In this document: positions 8,901 to 16,615 of the stretch, piece after piece
How positions within the stretch are numbered: the first letter of the stretch is position 1
Layout: each line of letters starts with the position of its first letter
NCBI GenBank assembly: GCA_051880035.1
Contig: JBJENE010000022.1
Location: 1 to 64,000, forward strand
Direction: 5' to 3'
Length of the DNA: 64,000 nucleotides
Origin: Eshraghiella sp051880035
GTDB taxonomy: Bacteria; Bacillota; Clostridia; Lachnospirales; Lachnospiraceae
Program-made: the position numbers and the translations under genes
The notes under the pieces: model-generated
Told to the model about the DNA's origin: nothing
Seen by the model: only the letters and a program-made list of their open reading frames with translations
Database searches by the model: none

Positions 8901-10518
8901 TGATGAAATACTGATTAACTTCTTTTCCCTGTTCCTGATTAAATTCATCAATGGTTTTATCTATTAATGAAAATAATTCCTTTGCATCATTTTCATTATT
9001 GGCAAAATATCTTATGCTTTTTTCATTGTTCCATATATGTGGAATCCATTTTACAAATTCCCACTCTGAATAGTCATCTTCATCACAAAAGACCATCAGT
9101 TTTACTTCATCATAGCTGTGAGTTGCTGCAATTCTTACTATTAAACCCTTTACAAACTGCATAACTTCTTCATGATTTTCACCAATTACTCCGGAAACAT
9201 TGTTTTCGAGAAGTGAAAATGTTATCGGAACCTGTTTGAGTATTTTCTGTTCATTTACAAGGGCCTGTAAATCGTCCTGCAAAATATCTTCATCAATCGT
9301 AAATGTTCTCTCCGGATAAGACAGTTCTGTCCACATAGGAATATCACCTATGCCAACTCGAAGATTAAGGAAATCATCTTGTCCAATGGCACGTTCCCAG
9401 AGATTTCTCATAGGAATCATAATTATGTTTTCACAATCTGTTAATGATACATTGTTTTCCGTCAATATTTCAGACTGACTGTTTGCCTCCCTGGTAATCG
9501 TATCCCTTACTTCCATCAGATACGCATGATATCTTTCCTGCCTCTTGTTTTCCTGTTTGATTTTATTTTTCTTTTCAGCCCTTTTGGTTAAAATAGGCCA
9601 CAAAATCATTCCACATAACATTGAGAAAGACATCGCTACTGTAGGAGCAATTGAGGTCCACGCAGCATTTCTGCTAATACCGTTAATGACTGAAAATACT
9701 CCGGTAGTAGCAGAGCCTAATCCCATTGTAAGAGACGGACCCATTACCATAGCCATCGGCATACGGTCCCCGTCTTCGCGGGCAGACGGAGGTGAGATTT
9801 TAAGTTTAAGAGGCTCTATTTTCTTTTTCAATCTCGGAGAACGATAAAAGAATTCCTCCTTTATATTGCTTTCTCTTACATCATCATCAGAAATATTATC
9901 AACTGCATAATCTTTAAGGATATCACTATCCCATACTACCTGATGGTTAGGATTATTTATGCTTATAAAATCATATCCGATTACTATTCTTAATCCCAAT
10001 ATAGAAACCACATCACCCGGAAGTAAGGTTTTTATTCCGGTTCTTCTGTTATTAACATATGTTCCGTTAGTGCTGCCACAATCCTGTACAGTCCACGAAT
10101 CTCCGTTTTTCTTAATAATGACATGCTTTCCTGAAACAAATTTATTCACATAGCATATCGTATTTGATTCATTTCTTCCAATGGAAATTTCTGTTCCTCC
10201 TGAAACATGGAGTCGGTGGAATTCCCTTCCTGAATCTGAATAGCTGTCTGCAAAGAGCAGAGATTTTTCATCATCTTCCGTACGAAGTATGTACACACAT
10301 TCTGCTTTAATTTCCACAGATTTTATAAGATTATTCCCTGCATCGTAAAACTGTGCCTGTTCATTACTTCTGGCAATCCATTTCCCGTCAACAGCTTCCA
10401 CGCATATGAGGTCGCGTTGCTTTCCATTGTATACATCCTTAATCCAGTACTGTCCTGTAACCCTGTCAGGCAGGATTGTTTTATTCATTTGTCGATTATT
10501 GCTTAATGTTACAATCAT
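5992..10518 (-). CDS. essC: EssC/YukB-type type VII secretion ATPase
   Basis: A 1508-residue membrane ATPase, the usual size of the EssC family motor. In order: an N-terminal region with an FHA domain (residues about 110-185: IGRNESN, SGKHV, CGSTNGTYVNN); two membrane segments (about 253-310); then tandem FtsK/SpoIIIE-type domains. The first ATPase has an intact Walker A, GMTGSGKSE, near residue 700 and a Walker B-like HLFIISDEFAEL. The second has a degenerate P loop, GNAVSGKEI, near 1050, with Glu where Ser/Thr is usual. The third shows no P loop. This one-active, two-degenerate pattern is common in EssC. The motor recognises WXG100 substrates and drives export. A separate promoter with TTACA repeats lies just upstream. 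No split or frameshift is seen. Confidence 0.96.
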   Translation of the reverse strand: MIVTLSNNRQMNKTILPDRVTGQYWIKDVYNGKQRDLICVEAVDGKWIARSNEQAQFYDAGNNLIKSVEIKAECVYILRTEDDEKSLLFADSYSDSGREFHRLHVSGGTEISIGRNESNTICYVNKFVSGKHVIIKKNGDSWTVQDCGSTNGTYVNNRRTGIKTLLPGDVVSILGLRIVIGYDFISINNPNHQVVWDSDILKDYAVDNISDDDVRESNIKEEFFYRSPRLKKKIEPLKLKISPPSAREDGDRMPMAMVMGPSLTMGLGSATTGVFSVINGISRNAAWTSIAPTVAMSFSMLCGMILWPILTKRAEKKNKIKQENKRQERYHAYLMEVRDTITREANSQSEILTENNVSLTDCENIIMIPMRNLWERAIGQDDFLNLRVGIGDIPMWTELSYPERTFTIDEDILQDDLQALVNEQKILKQVPITFSLLENNVSGVIGENHEEVMQFVKGLIVRIAATHSYDEVKLMVFCDEDDYSEWEFVKWIPHIWNNEKSIRYFANNENDAKELFSLIDKTIDEFNQEQGKEVNQYFIIINASRNLTKNSDTMKRLSTEGIKYGFLIINVSDGIHNLPKDCSKIIEINSEHSKIYDKNDVSGECLEFNADLRLMYSESEVAHKLSNIKLDLTTGSSALPNMLTFLDMYKVGKIEHLNSLTRWKENNPIVTLKAPVGVDSVGNLFYLDLHEKFQGPHGLVAGMTGSGKSEFIITYILSMAVNYHPDEVAFILIDYKGGGLAGAFEDKEKGIKLPHLAGTITNLDGASVNRSLISIQSELRKRQAIFNEARKISNEGTIDIYKYQKLYRDGVVSVPVPHLFIISDEFAELKSQQPEFMQQLISAARIGRSLGVHLILATQKPSGVVDDQIWSNSRFRVCLKVQEKSDSMDMIKRPDAAELSATGRFYLQVGFNEFFDIGQSAWCGAPYIPTDLQDKKETPSIQVIDNLGRIQKELKLENKAKNKESKLKQIVGIVNYLSDLAKDENISVSPLWLDEIPEKIYLKNVINRYNFVRSDGYGIEAVIGIYDDPFNQKQDILTLSLTDKGNTIIYGNAVSGKEIFLTTFIFDLCNNYSPEYLNLYVMDFGTEMLQMFSKAPQVGDVILSSDGEKVVRLMKMLKNSLKTNKKLLSEAGGSQELYFKSTGHPIQNTVVIINNFAALNELYEDVLEDISYLTREGPKYGIFFIFTASTGNEIKYRIAQNCAQNYVLQMNDKSDYVSVLGNVEGVYPSKLAGRGIIKNEHVYEFQTARICPDEELQELVKFCCEQWTDKYIGLEAKPVAVIPEILTSERYTNTVLNPDSIPVGIEVTEIEDITFDFTNNVVTPIFAKDFRRVWPFVSGILKLLSQVDGIQVEMIEESITEEKLIEIFNTVALRNNQYKKTHDNSSYNQYFYFIKKPGQMFDNLGSKGRSIFAEMTAKCEPEYNVHFIICDDFNSAKKYTAEEWFKKRCDTSTGIWIGDGFDEQYILKSDITLREARTMKNDLGLVIKEGETFKVKIICDTDEKGETV

Positions 10519-10533
10519 ATTTTTTCTCTCTTT

Positions 10534-10594
10534 TTTATACCAAATTTATTTTCCCAATTATTTAATATGTAATTAATTGTAATGTTAATGTAAT
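10534..10594 (-). promoter_or_regulatory. Promoter with LytTR-type TTACA repeats ahead of essC
   Basis: In the 89-nt gap before essC the minus strand shows three ATTACA copies starting at 10594, 10583 and 10573 (spaced 11 and 10 bp; outer pair 21 bp apart). They are followed 28 bp later by a TATAAA -10 box (10539-10534). No good -35 hexamer is seen, as is usual for activator-dependent promoters. LytTR regulators bind direct repeats about two helical turns apart upstream of -35. The same core and geometry occur ahead of the LytTR regulator gene itself (11688-11767). Sequence pattern seen; binding is inference. Confidence 0.5.
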
Positions 10595-10607
10595 ATTTTG
10601 CAGAATT

Positions 10608-10931
10608 TTACTCTTCTTTGTAGAATCTTACTGTAAATTCACTTCTTCCGATTCTGAAAACATCATCTTCTTTAATTTCTACTGATTCTTTTAATAGTGA
10701 ATTATTGAGATATGTCAGAGAACCTATTGACGGTACAATTACACATTTACCCTTCTCTTCGTTAAATATTATTGAACAATGATTATCTCTCGTTATCTGG
10801 ATATCATCTGCTATGCAAATGTCCATGTGATAACCCTTGCCTATCCTGTTAATTCCATCATGCAATGGATATTTTCTTCCAAAATCATCTCCGAAGATAC
10901 ACTCAACAAATGATTTATATAATGTTTTCAT
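10608..10931 (-). CDS. Small stand-alone FHA-domain protein
   Basis: A 107-residue protein that is almost wholly one FHA domain: INRIGKGYHMD (about 27-37), TRDNHCSIIF (about 47-56) and a final strand block VFRIGRSEFTVRFY. The usual Ser-x-x-His of FHA domains reads TRDNH here, so phosphothreonine binding may be weakened. There is no signal peptide or membrane segment. It lies between the LytTR regulator (17 nt downstream of it) and essC, and is probably co-transcribed with the regulator. EssC also has an FHA domain, so this protein may compete for or bridge phosphorylated partners. The domain call is good; its partner is unknown. Confidence 0.85.
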   Translation of the reverse strand: MKTLYKSFVECIFGDDFGRKYPLHDGINRIGKGYHMDICIADDIQITRDNHCSIIFNEEKGKCVIVPSIGSLTYLNNSLLKESVEIKEDDVFRIGRSEFTVRFYKEE

Positions 10932-10948
10932 TTATGCACCTCTGATTT

Positions 10949-11659
10949 CTAACCTATATTCATATATTTATTTATTAATTCTGTTACCTCTTTATATTTT
11001 GAGCGGCTTATCGGTATAACAGTATCGTTGTATAACAATATATTGTTTTTATTTACTTCTTTTATTTTATCCATATTAACTATGTAACTCTGATGAACCC
11101 TTAGAAAATTACTTTTTAGTTGATTTTCAAGAATATCAAGTTTCATATAACAAGCACGTTCTGTATCCTGAAGATGAAAAATAATCTGTCTTTTATCACT
11201 TTCTATATAATAAATGTTTCGGGTTTTTAATGTCGTTACTCCCTTATGTCCCGTTCCTATTCTTATTATGTCTGCATCTTCTTCATCTATCATTTTAATG
11301 ACTTTATATAATGCATCTTTTAAGTAATTTTCCTCAAACGGCTTTATTAAAAAATAAACCGGATTAATTCTGAAAATATCTCTCACTCTGTCTATATAAC
11401 TGGTCATGAATATCATTTTAATATTTGGACATTCTTCTAGTATTGACTCTGCAACATAAATCCCATTTTGACTTTTTAAACAAATATCCATAAAAACCGC
11501 ATCAACTGTTCCTTTCGCCTCATCCATAATATATGTAATTAATGAAAACGGATTATCATGAAGGGATACAATTGCCTGATTATCAAGAATATTCAATATC
11601 TCAATTTTCAAATTTTCCAGTATTCTCTCATCGTCATCACATATCGCTATATGAATCAT
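10949..11659 (-). CDS. LytTR-family response regulator, probable regulator of the type VII locus
   Basis: A 236-residue AgrA/LytR-type protein. Residues 1-122 are a receiver domain with the acidic pocket Asp8-Asp10, phospho-acceptor Asp58 (VFMDICLK), Thr86 (MTS) and Lys106 (IKPF). Residues about 130-235 are a LytTR DNA-binding domain, with the typical FLRVHQSYIVNMDKI block. No histidine kinase is adjacent in the window, so it is an orphan here. It is the first gene of the type VII operon, and its own upstream region holds direct repeats on a 21-bp period that suit a LytTR dimer, suggesting autoregulation. LytTR regulators often respond to peptide or cell-density signals; the input here is unknown. 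Confidence 0.94.
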   Translation of the reverse strand: MIHIAICDDDERILENLKIEILNILDNQAIVSLHDNPFSLITYIMDEAKGTVDAVFMDICLKSQNGIYVAESILEECPNIKMIFMTSYIDRVRDIFRINPVYFLIKPFEENYLKDALYKVIKMIDEEDADIIRIGTGHKGVTTLKTRNIYYIESDKRQIIFHLQDTERACYMKLDILENQLKSNFLRVHQSYIVNMDKIKEVNKNNILLYNDTVIPISRSKYKEVTELINKYMNIG

Positions 11660-11687
11660 ATTTTTCCCTCATCTGTATTTTTATTTT

Positions 11688-11767
11688 TTTATATCAAAAA
11701 AAATTTTATTTATGGAAAGTTTGTAATTTCTAGTCGTAAATTTGTAACTTTTTGCACAATTTTGTCA
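11688..11767 (-). promoter_or_regulatory. LytTR-type operator array and promoter of the type VII operon
   Basis: Upstream of the regulator gene the minus strand carries TTACAAA at 11726-11720 and again at 11747-11741, exactly 21 bp apart, plus a one-base variant TGACAAA at 11767-11761 (20 bp further). A TATAAA -10 box lies at 11693-11688, 26 bp from the nearest repeat. Three repeats phased by two helical turns upstream of a promoter without a clear -35 fit the layout of LytTR activator sites. The rest of the 313-nt gap to ilvB (11660-11972) is AT rich and holds only the hairpin at 11909-11959. Confidence 0.55.
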
Positions 11768-11908
11768 GAACAAAAGAAAAAATAGAATACTATGTAACTC
11801 GTAGCATTCTGAATTTTACAATTTCACATATGGTAATATTTTAGAATTTTAGAAAGAATAGATATACAGAAATATATACAATATGCTTATTTTTTCTCCC
11901 CATAAATC

Positions 11909-11959
11909 AAGCCGACCCTGCGGTTAAAATGGCTTCCATTTTAACCACAGGGTCGGCTT
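11909..11959 (-). terminator. Long hairpin downstream of ilvB
   Basis: A 24-bp stem (one mismatch) with a 3-nt loop begins 14 nt after the ilvB stop codon. The outer end reads AAGCC...GGCTT, giving a short U-containing tail (CUUGAUUUAUG) rather than a strong U tract. It most likely terminates the leuB-ilvD-ilvB transcript before the type VII promoter. It is unusually long for a terminator and nearly symmetric, so it could act on both strands. Confidence 0.65.
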
Positions 11960-11972
11960 AGTAATTATCATT

Positions 11973-13634
11973 TTACGCATCAAATGTATCTGCCAATGAG
12001 GCTCCCGGTGACACCATCGGGAACACTTTGTCGTCTTTTTCAATCTGACAATCTATTAAGCATGGAACATTTAAGGCTATTGCTTCTCTGAGTGCAGGTT
12101 CGAACTCTTCTTTTTGGGTTACGCGGAAAGCTTTTGCTCCCATTGCTTCTGCAAGCTTAACATAATCAACCATATCATCAAGAACCGTATTGGAATATCT
12201 TTCCCCGTAGAACAGAGTCTGCCACTGACGGACCATACCAAGTACATGATTGTTAATGACAACTTCGATAATCGGAATGTTGTGTCTTGTGGCGGTTGCC
12301 AGTTCGTTCATATTCATACGAAAACATCCGTCGCCGGCAATATTTATGACGGTCTTGTCTTTTAAGCCCATCTTGGCTCCGATACAGGCTCCGAGGCCGT
12401 AACCCATTGTTCCGAGGCCTCCTGAAGTCAGAAGGGTTCTTGGTTTGCTGTATTTATAATACTGGGCAGCCCACATCTGGTGCTGGCCGACTTCAGTGGT
12501 AATAACCGCTTCTCCGTCTGTTACTTCATAGATTTTCTCTACAATGTAAGGACCGGTAAGAATATCATGATTGTATTTGAGCGGATAAAGCTCCTTCATC
12601 TGGATGATATGGCGCATCCACTCGTCATGACGGCAGTTATCAAGGTTTTTGTTAAGGGCTTTAAGAATCTCCGTAATGTCTCCAAGTATGTAAGAATCCA
12701 CACGGACATTTTTGTTAATTTCGGCAGGGTCGATATCAAGCTGGAGAATTTTGGCATTCGGTGCAAACCGGGTTGTATCTCCGGTAACCCTGTCAGAGAA
12801 TCTGGCACCGACAACTATAAGCAAGTCGCACTCCATAACTCCAAAGTTAGAGGTTTTGGTTCCGTGCATACCAAGCATACCGGTATAATATGGGTCTCTG
12901 CCGTCAAAGGCACCTTTGCCCATCAAAGTATCTGCAACAGGTGCGTCAACTTTTTTAACAAATTCGGCAAGTTCTTCGCTGGCTTCTGAAATAACTGCAC
13001 CGCCGCCTACGAAGATAAAAGGCTTTTGGGATTTCTTAATCATTGATACCGCATTGGCCACCGCATCAGGTGTTATGCCTTCGTTACTGCGGCCTTCCCG
13101 TATAGGAACCGCCCTTGTATATTCTGCCAGCTTTGCAGTTACATCCTTAGGGACATCCACAAGTACGGGACCCGGTCTTCCGGATCTTGCAATATGAAAG
13201 GCTTCCCTGATGGTGTCTGCAAGTTTATTTACATCTTTAACAATGAAGTTATGTTTGGTAATAGGAAGAGTTACTCCTACTATATCAATTTCCTGGAAAC
13301 TGTCTTTGCCAAGAAGAGGAAGAGTAACATTACATGTGATTGCCACCATTGGAACCGAATCCATATAAGCCGTAGCAATACCTGTAACCAGATTGGTTGC
13401 TCCCGGTCCGGAAGTTGCAAAACATACTCCTACTTTCCCTGTAGCTCTTGCATAACCGTCTGCCGCATGGGCAGCGCCCTGCTCATGGGATGTTAAGATA
13501 TGTGTTATTTCATCAGAATGTTTATAGAGTTCATCATAAACATTTAATATTGATCCTCCCGGGTACCCGAAAACAGTATCTACTCCCTGTTCTTTAAGGC
13601 ATTCAATAATTATCTGTGAACCTGTAAGCTGCAT
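11973..13634 (-). CDS. ilvB: Acetolactate synthase, large catalytic subunit
   Basis: A 553-residue thiamine-diphosphate enzyme that condenses two pyruvates to acetolactate, or pyruvate with 2-ketobutyrate, in valine, leucine and isoleucine synthesis. The N-terminal domain has the catalytic Glu in TSHEQGAAHAADGYAR (near residue 50); the C-terminal domain has the ThDP/Mg motif GDGCFRMNMNELATA...NN. Length and order of domains match the biosynthetic AHAS catalytic subunit rather than catabolic AlsS. No small regulatory subunit (ilvN) follows; a long hairpin does. It is the last gene of a three-gene run with ilvD (26 nt upstream) and leuB. RBS TTAGGAGA supports the ATG. Confidence 0.97.
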   Translation of the reverse strand: MQLTGSQIIIECLKEQGVDTVFGYPGGSILNVYDELYKHSDEITHILTSHEQGAAHAADGYARATGKVGVCFATSGPGATNLVTGIATAYMDSVPMVAITCNVTLPLLGKDSFQEIDIVGVTLPITKHNFIVKDVNKLADTIREAFHIARSGRPGPVLVDVPKDVTAKLAEYTRAVPIREGRSNEGITPDAVANAVSMIKKSQKPFIFVGGGAVISEASEELAEFVKKVDAPVADTLMGKGAFDGRDPYYTGMLGMHGTKTSNFGVMECDLLIVVGARFSDRVTGDTTRFAPNAKILQLDIDPAEINKNVRVDSYILGDITEILKALNKNLDNCRHDEWMRHIIQMKELYPLKYNHDILTGPYIVEKIYEVTDGEAVITTEVGQHQMWAAQYYKYSKPRTLLTSGGLGTMGYGLGACIGAKMGLKDKTVINIAGDGCFRMNMNELATATRHNIPIIEVVINNHVLGMVRQWQTLFYGERYSNTVLDDMVDYVKLAEAMGAKAFRVTQKEEFEPALREAIALNVPCLIDCQIEKDDKVFPMVSPGASLADTFDA

Positions 13635-13660
13635 TGTTACTATCTCCTAATTTTCATTAA

Positions 13661-15325
13661 CTATTTTATCTCTAATACCGCACCTTTATCTGCAGAGGTT
13701 ACCATCTTTGCATAACGGGCAAGATATCCTTTGGTAACCTTTGGCTCTCTAGGCTGCCATTTGGCTTTTCTCTGTGCAAGTTCTTCATCGCTTAAATCAA
13801 CATTAATTGTATTGGCCGGAATATCGATTTTAATGATATCGCCTTCCTCGATAAAGGCAATCGGTCCGCCAACTGCCGCCTCAGGAGAAACATGTCCTAT
13901 TGATGCTCCTCTTGATGCTCCGGAGAAACGACCGTCTGTTATTAATGCCACACTTGCTCCGAGTCCCATTCCTGCAATGGCTGATGTAGGGTTGAGCATT
14001 TCACGCATTCCCGGGCCACCCTTAGGGCCTTCATAACGGATAACAACCACATCTCCTGCAACGATTTTACCGCCCTTAATTGCAGCAATTGCCTCTTCCT
14101 CGCAGTCAAACACTCTTGCCGGGCCCTCATGTACAAGCATCTCAGGAACTACTGCCGAACGCTTAACAACACAGGAATCAGGAGCAATGTTACCGCGGAG
14201 AACCGCAATACCGCCTGTCACACTGTATGGGTTGTCAATAGGTCTTATAATATCAGGATTCTTATTGATGCATCCTTCAATGTTCTCTCCAACTGTCTTT
14301 CCTGTAGCTGTAATTAAATCGGTATACAGGAGATTTTTCTTGGAAAGTTCGTTCATAACCGCATATATTCCGCCTGCTTCGTTAAGCTCTTCCATGTAAT
14401 TGTGTCCTGCAGGTGCAAGATGACAAAGGTTAGGAGTTCTGGCGCTTATTTCATTGGCAATATCCAGATTTAATTCTACTCCGGCTTCCTTTGCGATTGC
14501 AGGAAGATGAAGCATGGTGTTGGTTGAACAGCCAAGTGCCATATCCACCGTTAATGCATTCATAAATGCCTTTTCGGTCATTATGTCAAGAGGTCTGATA
14601 TTTTTCTCAAGTAATTCCATTACTTTCATACCGGCATGCTTTGCAAGCTTAATTCTGTCTGAATATACGGCAGGAATAGTTCCGTTGCCTTTAAGTCCCA
14701 TTCCGATTGCTTCGGTAAGACAATTCATACTGTTGGCAGTATACATTCCTGAACAGGAGCCGCATGTAGGGCATGCTTTATTCTCATACTCATCCAGCTC
14801 TTCCTCTGTAATCTTACCTGCGGTGTATGCTCCTACAGCTTCAAACATGCTTGAAAGACTGGTTTTACAACCTTTGACATGTCCTGCCAACATCGGACCT
14901 CCGCTTACAAATACGGTAGGGATGTTAAGTCTTGCTGCTGCCATCAAAAGGCCCGGTACATTTTTGTCACAGTTAGGCACCATGACAAGTGCATCAAACT
15001 GGTGTGCGGTTGCAAGACATTCAGTTGAGTCTGCAATCAAATCTCTTGTCACGAGAGAATATTTCATTCCCACATGACCCATTGCAATACCGTCACATAC
15101 AGCAATTGCAGGAACTACAACAGGAGTTCCGCCTGCCATTGCCACACCAAGCTTTACTGCTTCTACTATTTTATCCAGGTTCATATGTCCCGGAATTATT
15201 TCACTTTGGGAACTTACGATTCCTACAAGAGGCTTTGACATTTCTTCCTTGGTAAAGCCTAAAGCATTAAATAATGATCTGTGAGGAGCCTGCTGTACTC
15301 CCGCCTTAACTGCATCACTTTTCAT
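13661..15325 (-). CDS. ilvD: Dihydroxy-acid dehydratase
   Basis: A 554-residue iron-sulphur enzyme that dehydrates dihydroxy-isovalerate and dihydroxy-methylvalerate, the third common step of branched-chain amino acid synthesis. Cluster and Mg motifs are visible: MVPNCDKNVPG, CGSCSGMYTANSMNC and the C-terminal GRFSGASRG. I chose the ATG at 15325, starting MKSDAVKAG, because GGAGG lies 7 nt before it; the upstream in-frame ATG lies next to that Shine-Dalgarno sequence itself. It is 22 nt after leuB and 26 nt before ilvB, so the three form one operon. ilvC, leuC and leuD are not in the window. Confidence 0.97.
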   Translation of the reverse strand: MKSDAVKAGVQQAPHRSLFNALGFTKEEMSKPLVGIVSSQSEIIPGHMNLDKIVEAVKLGVAMAGGTPVVVPAIAVCDGIAMGHVGMKYSLVTRDLIADSTECLATAHQFDALVMVPNCDKNVPGLLMAAARLNIPTVFVSGGPMLAGHVKGCKTSLSSMFEAVGAYTAGKITEEELDEYENKACPTCGSCSGMYTANSMNCLTEAIGMGLKGNGTIPAVYSDRIKLAKHAGMKVMELLEKNIRPLDIMTEKAFMNALTVDMALGCSTNTMLHLPAIAKEAGVELNLDIANEISARTPNLCHLAPAGHNYMEELNEAGGIYAVMNELSKKNLLYTDLITATGKTVGENIEGCINKNPDIIRPIDNPYSVTGGIAVLRGNIAPDSCVVKRSAVVPEMLVHEGPARVFDCEEEAIAAIKGGKIVAGDVVVIRYEGPKGGPGMREMLNPTSAIAGMGLGASVALITDGRFSGASRGASIGHVSPEAAVGGPIAFIEEGDIIKIDIPANTINVDLSDEELAQRKAKWQPREPKVTKGYLARYAKMVTSADKGAVLEIK

Positions 15326-15347
15326 ATCATATCCTCCATACAATAAA

Positions 15348-16433
15348 TTATATTCTTTCAGCGATTAAGTCGCCCATTTTGTCTGTTCCAACCAAGGTCA
15401 TGCCTTCTGACATAATGTCGGTTGTACGATATCCCTCTTTTAAAACCTGCTGTACGGCATTTTCAATTGCGTCTGCCGCATCATCCAGATCAAGGGAATA
15501 TCTGAGCATCATTGCTGCTGATAAAATTGTGGCAATCGGATTTGCGATATTCTTGCCTGCAATATCAGGAGCAGAGCCGTGTGAAGGCTCGTAAAGTCCC
15601 AGTTTGGTACTTCCCAGGCTGGCGCTTGAAAGCATTCCTATTGAGCCTGTAATCATGCTTGCTTCATCTGATAAAATATCACCGAACATATTCTCAGTTA
15701 AAATAACATCAAACTGTCCCGGATTCATAACAAGCTGCATTGCGCAGTTATCTACAAGCATGTCTGTATATGTAACCTCAGGATAATCTGCAGCAACTTC
15801 TTTAACAATCTTTCTCCAGAGCCTTGAAGAATCAAGTACATTGGCCTTATCGACGCTTGTTACGATTTTACGGCGCTTCATTGCAATATCAAAAGCCTTT
15901 ATGGCAATTCTTCTGATTTCGTTTTCATTATATGTAAGTGTATCAACAGCTGTAAGTACACCGTCTATTTCTTCGGTGTGTCTTTCGCCGAAATAGAGAC
16001 CTCCGGTAAGTTCTCTCATGATAACCATATCAAATCCGTCCCCGATAATCTCTGTCTTAAGCGGGCAGGCATCTTTAAGCTCATTATAAAGATATGCCGG
16101 TCTCATGTTAACAAACAGCTCAAGGTCTTTTCTGATTTTGAGAAGTCCTGCTTCCGGTCTGAGATTCGGTGCCACATCATACCATTTGGAGTTACCTACA
16201 TTTCCGCCTACGGCTCCCAGAAGGACTGCGTCTCCTGATTTGGCAATTTCTACGGCTTCCTCAGTAAGGGGAACCCCGTACTTATCGATTGAGCATCCGC
16301 CCATTAAAATTTTAGTATAATCCAGCTTGTATCCGAATTTGTCTCCTGCAGCATCCAGAACCTTCATGGCTTCCGTTACTATTTCAGGACCGATTCCGTC
16401 TCCCGGAATGACTGTTATTTTGTAATTACTCAT
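15348..16433 (-). CDS. leuB: 3-isopropylmalate dehydrogenase
   Basis: A 361-residue NAD-dependent enzyme that oxidises and decarboxylates 3-isopropylmalate in leucine synthesis. Family marks are the opening ITVIPGDGIGPE, the substrate-binding RPEAGLLKIRK and MRELTGGLYFG, and the NAD/Mg region VDNCAMQLV...ENMFGDILSDEAS, followed by GLYEPSHGSAPDIAGK. First gene of leuB-ilvD-ilvB. The upstream 182-nt spacer holds the sbcC terminator and possible promoter elements but no T-box and no leader ORF rich in Leu codons, so the control is not visible. The window's 2-isopropylmalate synthase is 30 kb away, fused to an AraC domain. Confidence 0.97.
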   Translation of the reverse strand: MSNYKITVIPGDGIGPEIVTEAMKVLDAAGDKFGYKLDYTKILMGGCSIDKYGVPLTEEAVEIAKSGDAVLLGAVGGNVGNSKWYDVAPNLRPEAGLLKIRKDLELFVNMRPAYLYNELKDACPLKTEIIGDGFDMVIMRELTGGLYFGERHTEEIDGVLTAVDTLTYNENEIRRIAIKAFDIAMKRRKIVTSVDKANVLDSSRLWRKIVKEVAADYPEVTYTDMLVDNCAMQLVMNPGQFDVILTENMFGDILSDEASMITGSIGMLSSASLGSTKLGLYEPSHGSAPDIAGKNIANPIATILSAAMMLRYSLDLDDAADAIENAVQQVLKEGYRTTDIMSEGMTLVGTDKMGDLIAERI

Positions 16434-16509
16434 TTTTGTATACCTCTTCTATTCTCCTGTACAATGCCTTAAAACAGGCTATTACATTAAATTTTATAAC
16501 ATTGACGGT

Positions 16510-16578
16510 AAAAAAACAAGACATCAATTCCATCTTTGTCATTATACTTGATAAATCAGATTTAAAAAATGATGTCTT
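16510..16578 (-). terminator. Probable terminator of sbcDC
   Basis: After the sbcC stop codon the minus strand has AAGACATCA, a 43-nt loop and the exact complement TGATGTCTT, followed by G and seven T. The U tract is convincing; the long loop is not typical. The loop includes a TATAAT (16546-16541), which with a poor -35 could start leuB transcription. Confidence 0.45.
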
Positions 16579-16615
16579 TTATGTTTTTTTATTGATAAAT
16601 TTTTAACTAATATAA

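Noticed and set aside
15326..15343. Longer ilvD start
   Set aside because: The upstream ATG directly abuts the GGAGG that serves the ATG at 15325, so it has no ribosome site of its own.
16434..16615. T-box or leucine leader peptide before leuB
   Set aside because: No AGGGTGGTACCGCG-type motif and no short ORF with Leu codons; the region holds a probable terminator instead.
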